From: Urechis unicinctus
Lineage: Eukaryota > Annelida > Polychaeta > Xenopneusta > Urechidae
Length of the DNA: 64,000 nt
Direction of reading: 5' to 3'
NCBI GenBank assembly: GCA_034190875.2
Contig: CM067353.1
Coordinates: 39,788,073 to 39,852,072 of the forward strand
Position 1 is the stretch's first letter. Every line of letters begins with the position of its first letter. A program made the position numbers and the translations under genes. Shown one piece after another: positions 14,091 through 24,565 of the stretch. The notes under the pieces are model-generated. The model was not told where the DNA came from. It did not search any database and saw only the letters and a program-made list of their open reading frames with translations.

Positions 14091-15348
14091 GTGACCAGTC
14101 CACCTGTCTGCGGTGAAGCTGGCTTCTATGTCACCCACCCACCTGTCTCTTTGTCAAACGCTGGTCATTTCTGCCTGATTTACTTACAAAGCAAGCCTTA
14201 ATCTCAATAGCTCTCATAGCCTGGTTTGAATCTAAATCCCGCGGCTTGAATGAACCATAAATGGGATATTGTCTCATCTACAGACTTGTTGGCGATGCTG
14301 GTCATTTTCCCTGCGCTGTGTGTATAACAGCGATTACACATCGAGAATTTTCTTACCAGCGCAGTTTAATTCACCTCACAATAGATCACACGAGATCATT
14401 TAATTATACAGACTGGTGACGCGTAATGGTGGATTCAACTTAAAACGCTCCGGAGAAATAAAAAAAACCAATTGATTCATTTTTATGATCGAGTCTTGAC
14501 AGTTTGACTGCCGTGGATGACCTTGACAACACACGTCACCGTGGCAACCTGATTTTATGAGTTCATTGCAACAGAATTCCGTGCTGTTTCTAGGTATCTT
14601 GGTTCGAGAAAGCCATGAAAAGCCATGATACGGGCCGCAGCCTGTCGTTAGCGGATCGGGTGGTCACTAATTCATCTTCTCAATCACCCTGAGCTCCACA
14701 AACGTCACAATCATATATCGTGATTTGACCCTCCCAAATGAGGTCATTGCTGCGCCTCTTGCTGGCATGATCTTGCATCCACCCATATTCAGCTGCTATG
14801 GCAGCTTACAAAGGCAGAGGAGGTGGGTACAGTGGATAGTCAGGCGGTATAGGGTCAAGGACGATGAGTTAAATGCCAAATATGGAACGCGTTCAGTACA
14901 AAACGAGTTGGTTGAGCGGTGAAGGAGCTGGCGGTTATAGCATGATATGCCTCTGACCCAGCGGACCTCTTAGTCACCTTCGTCCACACACGACAAGGAT
15001 TCCGTGCTACATCCCTAATGAATTACCCCCCCAAAAAATAACTTCATGTAGACAATGGGCGTCATGTCAGTAGGATAAATGTCCGTCAAAGGAGAGGATG
15101 TCAACATTAAGACAATGTCTACCTCAATACCAGCCCTCTCTCCGCCTAGGCTCCCTCCCAGTGAACACACCCAGGTTTGTAGACGCTTTCGTGTTATGTA
15201 GCACCGCCAATTTGTCTCTCTTCACACAGATCGACGATTTACAAGGGGGCGTTTCACAACTCAAGTGAGTATACGCCCCCTCGCCCCACAACAACCACGG
15301 ACCTTCCCCAAGCCGGCGTATCTGACTGGCGGCAATTGTATTTTTGAC

Positions 15349-15366
15349 ACCGGCAGGTGGCGCTAC
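15349..15366 (+). promoter_or_regulatory. CTCF-like motif
   Basis: CCGGCAGGTGGCGCTA fits the CTCF core, with CAGGTGGCGC fully matching. It has the same orientation as the site 1.3 kb to the left. Confidence 0.45.
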
Positions 15367-15716
15367 AGTGCGTGTGGTAATTCGCACATGCGCAGAGCTC
15401 TTCTATGAACTGTGATATTTGGAGTCGGGGAAAGTGAACGAAGTACTTCTCTGTGATTATGAGTTAACAGTGGGATTATTCTTGTGCGTTGGGGTTGTAC
15501 AGAACATGTCTGTGTAGAATATGGTTGTTACATGCATATTTCGTGTGCTGAAGAAGAATATGTTTTTAAAGAACAAATTTATGTACAACTTGTTTTCGTA
15601 TACCATGCTTCTTGTTTAGTCAGAACATATTCTGAAGACATATTTACTTGCGTAAGATTTCATCAAATTTGGTTCAATAGAAAAAAACCATAATTTTGAA
15701 ATAAAATGTCTTTGAA

Positions 15717-15900
15717 GAGCATTCCTTTGATGCATATGTTTTTTACTTAACATAAGTTGTACATGGATATGGAGAACGTAGAAATGCTGAGCCTCTTTCC
15801 CTACGCCAGAGCATGCCTTTGATGCATATATTTTTTACTTAACATAAGTTGTACATGGATATGGATAACGTAGAAATGCTGAGCCTCTTTCCCTACGCCA
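15717..15900. repeat. 92-bp tandem duplication, 2 copies
   Basis: Copy 1 (15717-15808) and copy 2 (15809-15900) are almost identical. They start GAGCATTCCTTTG and GAGCATGCCTTTG, and both end CTTTCCCTACGCCA. The few differences suggest a recent event. Confidence 0.93.
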
Positions 15901-16550
15901 TTGTTGAGTACAGTTGGTGTACTGTATGACAGCAGAGAATCGTTGGCAGCAGAAAGGATCTTCATGCCGTAGTTCATCACGGTTCACTAACATAATCCCA
16001 TTCGATAGGAACTTGTAAGAGACGCGCGCTAATGCTCGTATCTTATGGCACAATAAAACTCAAATTTGCTGACGTTATCTTAATTATGTTTCCTGCCATG
16101 CGGGACCTCCTGCCTCCGAGGCACCTGCCATGAAGGAATGCACTCTCATAACAGATGCCTCTACCCTCATCAGCCAACAGATAACCTTACAACCTATGGA
16201 TTATCCTGCTTCGGAATCATCTGGCGTTTGAATGGAGGGTTACCTTGGGTCTTTGTTGGTGAACTCTTCATACGATGAGAGGATAATCTCTCGGTCAATG
16301 GGGAAATGTAGGTTATCTCTTCTGGTTATGTCAATTGATACGCTAATAACAATGCCCTCATGTTGATGTGCGGTAATTAACTGAGGCACTATCAATTCGT
16401 ATCTGTACATCGGCCACAAAGTGGCTAAATTTGTCGGGTGTGCATAGAAAAACACTTAACAGATAGCGAATGTATTGATTTCTCTCTCATTCCCTCCTTT
16501 CTCTCTCTATGTCCTTCTTCCCCTCCCTCTATTCCTCTCTAATCCTCTTT
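15901..16550. other. unassigned DNA
   Basis: No supported gene or repeat is visible. Confidence 0.4.
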
Positions 16551-17160
<610 letters not shown>

Positions 17161-18279
17161 CGCTCACATGTCCACTACATTTTGCCTCAGCCCTAAGTAT
17201 CCCTCATCCCTTACCCTTTTCAGTGCCTTCCGGTTGCCCCACTGTTTGTCCCTCCCCTGTCCCTCGCCCTTTGTTGCTTTTCTCTGATTACCTGTCCGCC
17301 TACCAGCACTCACTCATCACGTTCAGGTAATGCCCCTATTTACCTACACCTCCCCTTTCTCTTTGAAGCTTACCTGTGACCTCTGTGCATAGGGTTTAAC
17401 CTCCTGGGGGTCAACCATTAAATGTTTCCAGTAGCTTGGTCTAAATTCAACGTCGCGTTACCGTCGAGTAACATGAAAGAGGACTGCTTGCACGTTAGGC
17501 TCATCCATGATTGATCCCTTCTCTGTCCGGGGAAGCAATCCAGGTCCGGTCCATCAAGGCGTGTGTATTTTTAAACCCATCTTCTTCCTAATAACCCCGC
17601 ATTCCTCTCAGATCTGGCCTTGCAATGCGCAGACAAATTGTTATATTTTCTGAAGAAACCCTACACACAACTTGATCATTAGATCTTTGTATCATTATCT
17701 CTTAAATCTCCTCAAGTCTTAGTTATCTAATGTCGCCATATTATCTGGTTCATAACCAAAACCTAATTTGCTCGGTTGTTGTATGGTAAACTTTTGTAGC
17801 TTACCTTCAATTTTTTCAACATGATCTAACTCGAATTACGTAATATTATCCATGCTTACCGTGACCACGATGCTGCAAATGACCGCTACGTGGCAGTCAC
17901 GTGATGATCACCACCTGCGCGCGCACCAACAAAACCCTACCGGATCATACCTTAAGATCCAAACATTGATTTTTGCAGTAATCCTTCCAGGTCATTCGTA
18001 GGTGAAATATTCTGATCGACACTTCATTCGTGCCGTTCAAATTATCATATAGGTTGTGTTTAAGGATACTGCTTTTGTAAATTCTCAATCCGCGACAATT
18101 AGTGTTGGTCATGTAGTGAAGCGATCGTGTGACTGCTAATGGGTGACTACTGATTGTACTGCGCCCCCTGGCGAAGACACAGGAAGGCCGGTGAGGTATT
18201 GACGTAATGACGGCCAATAGGCGGCCTTTGATGACAACCGTTGGCCGTTGATGGAAAGCGATAATCAGTTTATGCGAAA
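17161..18279. other. unassigned DNA
   Basis: No exon is supported. The stretch includes a strong CTCF-like motif at 18158-18176. Confidence 0.4.
18158..18176 (-). promoter_or_regulatory. CTCF-like motif
   Basis: Read on the minus strand the site is CTTCGCCAGGGGGCGCAGT, with a full CCAGGGGGCGC core. It lies about 0.6 kb past the predicted 3' end of gene A. Confidence 0.5.
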
Positions 18280-18482
18280 GTCCGGCGTGTTAGCAGGACG
18301 ATAAAGCCATTTTCAATGACTTAAATGGTATTCAGAAGTGGGTGTGATGTTATGTCCGGCGTGTTAGCAGGACGTTAAAGCCCTTTTCAATGACTTAAAT
18401 GGTATTCAGAAGTGGGTGTGATGTTGTGTCCGGCGTGTTAGCAGGACGTTGAAGCCTTCTTCAGAAGTGGGTGTGATGTTGT
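18280..18482. repeat. 74-bp tandem repeat, ~2.7 copies
   Basis: GTCCGGCGTGTTAGCAGGAC starts at 18280, 18354 and 18428. The third copy has an internal deletion that joins GAAGCC to TTCAGAAGTGGGTG. Confidence 0.93.
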
Positions 18483-18764
18483 CCCAGCATATATCCGTCT
18501 GTGATGAAGATGCAGCCAACTATGTGTCCCCATTCTTTGACATAACACCCCCTCCCATCCCACCACACCACCTTACCATACCGCTAGCGAGGTCTACAGA
18601 GTTGCAGACAACCATGGAAATATTTATGTGGTATCCATGTTACATCAATACGTCTTCTCCATTCATTTCCTGTCATTGAGTCCAGGAAGGATGTATGAAA
18701 TGTGTACATTGTGGTGCTATGCATGTTATTCCAGTGAACACAACAGTGCTCTGTGAGCATTATG
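18483..18764. other. unassigned DNA downstream of gene A
   Basis: No gene is supported between the 74-bp array and the predicted cleavage region of gene A. Confidence 0.4.
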
Positions 18765-18809
18765 TCAACACAACACAGAGGTACTTCAGTGATATAATAT
18801 TCTTTTAAT
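18765..18809 (-). terminator. polyadenylation signal of gene A
   Basis: On the minus strand ATTAAA lies at 18809-18804. About 30 nt further on is a GU-rich element (TGTGTTGTGTTG, about 18778-18767). This is a standard animal cleavage/polyadenylation layout, about 220 bp after the gene A stop codon. Cleavage is inferred near 18785-18795. Confidence 0.6.
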
Positions 18810-19027
18810 TAAACATGTCTACATTTGATGATGTAGAATTACAAATAATAACCACATCTGAAGATATATATATATATATACAAGTGATTGTATGACATGA
18901 AGATTATCACAGACATCAACCAGGCTGCAGCAGACATCATCGCAGAGGAATCAAGTCCATCAGGGTTTGGCAATCAGGGAACACACAAAGCATGGCTATA
19001 CCAGGCAGGGGCTGGACTTAAAACCAT
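18810..19027 (-). other. 3' UTR of gene A
   Basis: This runs from the stop codon to the poly(A) signal, inferred from those two landmarks. It contains a short (TA)n run around 18866-18880. Confidence 0.5.
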
Positions 19028-20422
19028 CTAGAAAACCCCCAGCGTGGTTATACTGTCCTGGTGACCTTGAGCGCTAACGCTGCTTGAGAAATGACGCAGT
19101 TTCTTAGCCAATTCTTTCTTCTGTTGCCTTGAAAGGTCATGGGAAGCGATGGAGGAGGAGGATGTGGAGGGTATTTGCTTCCTCTTGCTGGATCTGGTAC
19201 TGCAGCTGACTGCTGGTGTGTAAGAGGGACACGAGTCTTTTGATTCAGCTCCGCAGGGAGGCACACGACGACCGAGAGGTGCAGGTTTAGATGAGGAGGG
19301 TCGATGAGCAGGGTGCGTCATGTGTGATGAGGATGGAGGGACTCTGGAGGCATTCTTCTGGTGCTGTACCAATGAGGGAGGCGGGCATCTTGATGAGGAT
19401 GTCCGGAAGGTCTTGGAGGACCTTGTTGCTGAAGATATATCCACCGGAGATGCTCTGGTTGCCTCTGTCGACGTCTGCATAAAGGATACATCGCAATAAT
19501 AGTCTGACTGGGAGAGAGCTAGAGGAGGGCGGGGGTGAAGAGAGAGGACAGCCTGACCTGTCTGGCGCGTCAGGGTCCTCGTGTACGTCACACCTGACCC
19601 GCCACTCACGGTGACCTCATCATTAATGAGGGTCTCCTCTTGACTGAGGTCATCCAGCTCAGACAGTACCGAGCTATCACAGTCGACGTCGACCTCATCA
19701 CAGCCCGGTACATAACGAGAGGAGAAGACGGGAGCGACCTCATGGAGGGCGCTCAGGGTCCGCTCCTGTTGCTGGATATGCTTCCTCACGCTGTACGAGT
19801 GTGCTTTACTGTGACTTTTGGAATGACGCCGGGATTTGTGGTTTTTCTGGGGCGTCTCAGGCGTGACTTTAGCGTCTTTGTCGGTGACCAAAGAGAGTTC
19901 AGGTAATGAGTTGTCTGCCGTTAAAACCTCGTGGTTCTGACTGTATTTGGGCAGAGGTTCATCAAAGAAGTTGATGGTGCTGTTGAGGGGGTAATTGAGG
20001 GTACTGTGAAGAGGGTAGTTAAATGTACTGTGGAGGTGGCCGTCCAAGTTGGCTGTGGAAGGCTGCTCCCTGAAGCTCAGATGCTGGGTAATGTCACTGA
20101 TTTGACTCAAGTCCTCTAGTTTACTCTGGGCCACTGGAGAAGACACCCCCAGCTCGGCCACCGACGGACACCTATTCTCCTTGTCCGCCACGACGGAAGC
20201 TGGCCTCTTATGCGCGCGCAGGGGTGCCGGGGACGCGGGCTTGACAGCGCGGCGTGCCAGGCAACGAATAACCGGGGAACCAGCCCGTGGTGACATGGTG
20301 CGGATCACAGCTGGAGACGATCCCTGGGATCCACGCGATTTGTGATCCAAGGCGACAATAAACTGCCCACGAATGTCCTGGAGTTCTTGACGAAGTTTGG
20401 CGCTTTCTTCCAGCAAACCCAT
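19028..20422 (-). CDS. gene A, main (last) coding exon: serine-rich KEN-box/coiled-coil protein, unrecognised family
   Basis: One 464-codon frame ends in a stop. It starts directly after the acceptor TTTCTTTTGTTATAG, so the ATG at the exon start is probably internal and the true start lies in an upstream exon. Numbering from the exon: residues 1-22 form a short coiled coil (KLRQELQDIRGQF); 81-86 are KENRCP, a KEN box with following proline; 117-152 are SFREQPS followed by three octapeptides of type YPLHSTLN; 245-255 are the acidic DVDCDSSVLSE; 286-330 are RQTG...LSQSD..CDV...ATRAS; 431-464 are a basic module KKELAKKLRHF ending TLGVF. The rest is rich in Ser, Pro and Arg with at least seven SP/TP sites, so it is probably disordered. 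All modules recur in order in gene B. I do not know this family; a cell-cycle role is inferred from the KEN box only. Confidence 0.85.
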   Translation of the reverse strand: MGLLEESAKLRQELQDIRGQFIVALDHKSRGSQGSSPAVIRTMSPRAGSPVIRCLARRAVKPASPAPLRAHKRPASVVADKENRCPSVAELGVSSPVAQSKLEDLSQISDITQHLSFREQPSTANLDGHLHSTFNYPLHSTLNYPLNSTINFFDEPLPKYSQNHEVLTADNSLPELSLVTDKDAKVTPETPQKNHKSRRHSKSHSKAHSYSVRKHIQQQERTLSALHEVAPVFSSRYVPGCDEVDVDCDSSVLSELDDLSQEETLINDEVTVSGGSGVTYTRTLTRQTGQAVLSLHPRPPLALSQSDYYCDVSFMQTSTEATRASPVDISSATRSSKTFRTSSSRCPPPSLVQHQKNASRVPPSSSHMTHPAHRPSSSKPAPLGRRVPPCGAESKDSCPSYTPAVSCSTRSSKRKQIPSTSSSSIASHDLSRQQKKELAKKLRHFSSSVSAQGHQDSITTLGVF

Positions 20423-20567
20423 CTATAACAAAAGAAACACACAACTTATGAAAAATGAGACAAATTAAGGCAATATTTCACCTAATGACAGATGCATTTA
20501 TTTTCCTCACACATATAAATTGAATCATTCCAGACACAGCACCATCCTAAATAACCAGATAACCTAC
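20423..20567 (-). other. 145-bp intron of gene A (proximal transcript)
   Basis: The donor CTG|GTAGGTTAT at 20568/20567 and the acceptor TTGTTATAG at 20424-20423 are both phase 0. Short GT-AG introns of this size are normal in animals. Confidence 0.6.
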
Positions 20568-20594
20568 CAGTCGGCAAACTCTCTTGATAGCCAT
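20568..20594 (-). CDS. gene A, proximal first coding exon (MAIKRVCRL)
   Basis: Nine codons run from an ATG in good initiation context (ATCATGG) to the donor CTG|GTAGGT. Phase 0 splicing onto the main exon gives a 473-residue protein. The exon lies about 100 nt downstream of a well-formed TATA/Inr pair. It is too short for codon statistics, so the call rests on promoter, start, donor and phase agreeing. Confidence 0.6.
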
Positions 20595-20697
20595 GATGAG
20601 GTAGAAATATGATCTAGGAGAGGTGTATAATAGCGTGTAAGGTAAAGATAGCTGGTTGAACACGAGATGTTTACTGCAGGCCGATTGGAGAAGGAAT
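20595..20697 (-). other. predicted 5' UTR of gene A, proximal transcript
   Basis: This is the segment from the inferred start site (A at 20697) to the ATG at 20594. I see no upstream ATG in it. Confidence 0.5.
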
Positions 20698-20730
20698 GAT
20701 GGTTGGTCGACCGCGCTCGGCTTTATATAC
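20693..20730 (-). promoter_or_regulatory. core promoter (TATA + Inr) of gene A
   Basis: On the minus strand GTATATAAAG occupies 20730-20721. An initiator TCATTCC, matching YYANWYY, has its A at 20697, 30 nt after the first T of TATAAA (20727). This is the canonical TATA-to-start spacing. It drives toward the short first exon and the main exon of gene A. Confidence 0.65.
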
Positions 20731-21484
20731 CCCACCAGCGACGTCTCAATCGAACTCAGAGCCCTGATCAGGTCTGACAGAGGGTGAAACCGCCTCGATT
20801 AGGGTCAGCCGACAAACGATTAGAGGGATCATCTTGTGACTAGACTCAGGGTTAGCTTCAGAACTTGCCCACCGCAGTGCATCAATCCACCTGCCAGACT
20901 GACTGTTACCTGTCCGCGAAATGCAAGTAGTCGCGTATTGGGCGGTCTAATCCGTCAGGGAGGTGACGGTAGTCAATAGCGCACTACGGCTCGCTGCCTG
21001 TGATCGTCCGGACTCGTACACAGATTAACGAGGGCCATCGGTAAGGCTTGCATTTCTTCCGGCCGGCCAATCCAGACATCAGCGAAAGTAGAAGCGATAG
21101 GATACCCACACCAAGCCTATTAAGATTATTGTGTTAATGACTGGGTTGAGACGAGAATTCAGACAACGCCTATCACACGCAGCCCGCCACCTAATTTACC
21201 CTAATACAAGTCGCCGCTCTGGCAACCTTACATCCAAGATGCATTCGCTTCATTGGTCGCCCGGACTCAATGTAAAATCTGTTTATTCATTCGCCGCATC
21301 AGCAGATTCGATGAAAAGCTAAGTGTATATTTTAGCTCCCCAATCAAAGCGGACGTATGATAGAATCAAGGTATTTACCGTTAGTTCGTGTTTTTATTTC
21401 ACAACTGCAAATTGATAGCGACCGTAGGAGCGACTGACGACAAACTGAGTCCTTACCAACAACTCACAGGAATCAACCCCTCGT

Positions 21485-21503
21485 CCCCCCCCCCCCCCCC
21501 CCC
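21485..21503. repeat. poly-C tract
   Basis: An uninterrupted run of about 19 C inside the gene A intron. Confidence 0.95.
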
Positions 21504-24189
21504 TCACTACCCCAACCTCAAACCGCGTCCACTTCCTCCCCCAAACAATAACTATGGCGGGATAACAGCCCATGCCCCAGATCAAAGACAGCATTTGTCA
21601 GTTAGTGTTATAATACGACATGGCCGACGATCCCAATCGAACGCGGCTTCGAGCTGGGTCTTTGTTAGGTTATCATTGAATCGCCTTGTTTCTGCGTACG
21701 CGGCTAACTGCGAACGCACGACAATACTAACGACGCATTGCAAACGACGCATGGCCCCGTCGGCGAAGACGACGAGGTGGGAACAGACGATCTCGTCTTC
21801 TAAGCAGACGACGATCTCGTCATCTAAGCAGACAAATGATAATCCTGTCATTGTGCATTAAGAGACAACCCCTTCATGACGCATAGACTGCATTATGGAC
21901 AACCCCCTTATTGCCAGCTCGGAAACCGCGCATGCGCACTAAACGCAGTGAGACACGACCGTACCGCACACACCCCGTCCCTCCTTCACCCACTGTCCTC
22001 GCACTTACCCTCCTGGTTCCTCATTTCCTCCCACTGCATACCAATGCGGCGGATCTTTTCCGCAAACACCAGCATTCGAAACCAACCATGCCTGAAAGGC
22101 GTGCAATTTCATAGGAAGTCACCCTCCCAAATGGGAAAGAAAAAATTGAAAGGCCTTCTCCTCTGGGGCGGAAGTCGGAAGCGAAAAAGAACAATAGCAC
22201 CCAGTTTCCTTACTGACCGACGCGTTAAGACAGCGACAAATACTACCTAATCTCCCGAAACACAGCAACATCCCGGAACTTCAACATACATCATCCCATG
22301 TGGACATGTCACGACTCATTAACATATTGACACGGTTTCGACTTTCAGAGCAAAACTAGCTTAAACCAACGAGTGATGAGAGCAGTTCAGAAATACCAGA
22401 CATTCCGAGTAAGCAGAAATATGAATTGATATGCATCATACCGGTAATTAGGACAAGGTCATGTATATGAATTACAAGGTCAGCAGCGAGGTAAGATGAG
22501 ACGGGATTATATCTGACTGAAAACATACCAGCAAACACTTCCAGACTAACCCAGATGGTACGCCACGCCTTCCAGAATCATTCACCACTTAACGTCACTT
22601 TACGTCACTTCTCCCAAAGACAGTTTCCCATAGTTACGTCAATGTAGATTAGCACTGCCCGCCGTCCCGTGACGTCATCGCGTCACCTAATTACCGACAG
22701 ACGCAAATCGGTCGTAATATATCTATTCTACGCATAACACAAATCACCTCCGTCGACGACCCTGTCTGGGGGTGACGTCAGATTTCTATTAATAAGGCTC
22801 GGACAAAGGACCCGATAGAGGCAGGCTTAAGTCACAACTTGTAACTCAACACTTTCGTTTTTAGCGTCTAGAGTCATGTACGCGCGACCAGATCGCGCTC
22901 GGGGCGACATCTGGCGAATATCAACTGACATCGCGCCATCTGACGGACAGAGAATGCGATGACCACCGACTTGATATTTCCCGTTATGAGACGGGATTTG
23001 AAAGCCCGGTTTGTGATTGATTCACCACAGCGATGTCTTCTGATAACTATTAATACTGATGCAGTTTCCATCCGCGGAAAAATGCAATATTATTGATTAG
23101 AGAAGAGATCATTTTCTGCTTTTCTCACCGCGAACTCCCGTCTGCGAATTTGTCTGACGCGAGAATATGGTCACGTGACGGACTCGACACTCGCGAGATG
23201 CTATCAAAAAAGCTACTTAGTGATTGGCGTATTCATAAACTCAGCAAAAGACCAAATTAATTGGGAGTAACGAGGCGTGCGCAAGCTAGACAGACAGCAA
23301 ACATCCAGTCGTAATTGCTATCAGCTCGATCGATGTTTTGTTTCTTGAACTTTAGTGGAAGTCAACACCTGCTTTGTTTGTGGAAATGAGGTGATAGCGA
23401 GGATGATCCTGTCTGATGGCCAGATATCGCGGGTGTTTGTCATCGGCTCGTTTGATCCCTCGATGTGTGTACCCCCAATATCGGAGTTGAATCCAACAAT
23501 GTTTACACGAAGGGGAGGTAGGGGGGGGGGGGTGTTCTGGCAATAAGATTTTTTTTAGTAGTGAAGAAAGCGTAGATTTATAGTTAACTAATTTATTGAA
23601 GTTCGTCTTTCTATATTTTGCTTCGCCCTGCTTTATCTACATGGTCTCAAATGGCCACAAAAGAGGGCTTCTACACATAGAGAGGTCCGTATGTAGCGTA
23701 ATCAAGTACCATTCAACGGCTAGTAAAGCGGTGTGTGTACCGAGAGCAATCATATCGGCACTTATTGAGGGCGCTTGAGAACCACAGATCATATTGAGGT
23801 CCAGATGTGTGGGGTTAAGCTGCCACGACCAGATGGATCTAACAGACCTCAAGTAGCTCGGATGAGAGTTGCGGGGGAGAGCACTGAACCGTCCTAAAGT
23901 CATCCCTTAAGCCGTCTGGGATACGAATCTATGGTGACGTCACTAAGCCCCTTTTTATGTCATTCCGAGTCCCACTCAACCCCGGGATCCATTTAGGAAG
24001 ATGACGAGTCCTGGTATTACACCGCTGTATATTTCTTTGAGGAAAAATCAAGCAGCGAGAGGACTTTTGAAAAGTTAATGATATAATTAGCGTGTTAAGG
24101 TTTACTTCTACCCGACCTCCGGCAAATCTTGTTGATGTCACGTGATATCAAGCGAGATGGGCACTCAGGGGTAGAGGCGACGACCAATG

Positions 24190-24565
24190 CTCTCTCGCTC
24201 ACTCACTCACTCACTCACTCACTCACTCACTCACTCACTCACTCACTCACTCACACACTCACTCACTCACTCACTCACACACTCACACACTCACTCACTC
24301 ACTCACTCACTCATTCGCTCGCTCACTCACTCACACATAACCAATTCACTCACTCACTCACTCATTATCTCCCTCATTCACTTACCTGCGCACTCACTCA
24401 CTCTCTCTCTCACTCACCTGCGCACGCACTCTCTTTCTCACTCACCAACCTGCGCACTCGCCAACTCACGCACTCTCTTTCTCTCTCACTCACCTGCGCA
24501 CTCACCCACCCACTCACTCTCCCTCTCTCACTCACCTGCGCACTCACCCACTCACTCACTCTCGC
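24190..24565. repeat. (CTCA)n microsatellite with degenerate right half
   Basis: Pure CTCA covers about 24196-24310. It then degrades into a higher-order pattern in which CTCACCTGCGCACTC recurs four to five times to about 24560. Ser/Leu/Thr/His frames here are artefacts. Confidence 0.95.

Larger units (their letters stand above)
11293..15716. other. 4.4 kb without a supported gene
   Basis: I found no exon with good start or splice signals. The region holds two CTCF-like motifs (14075-14090 and 15349-15366) and GGTTCCGAGCG-type sequence near 13697, otherwise unique-looking DNA. Frames of 60-90 codons here show no recognisable domain. Confidence 0.45.

Noticed and set aside
21388..21861. 157-codon plus-strand frame with a Pro run
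   Set aside because: The proline run is a poly-C homopolymer, and no supporting domain or splice sites are seen.
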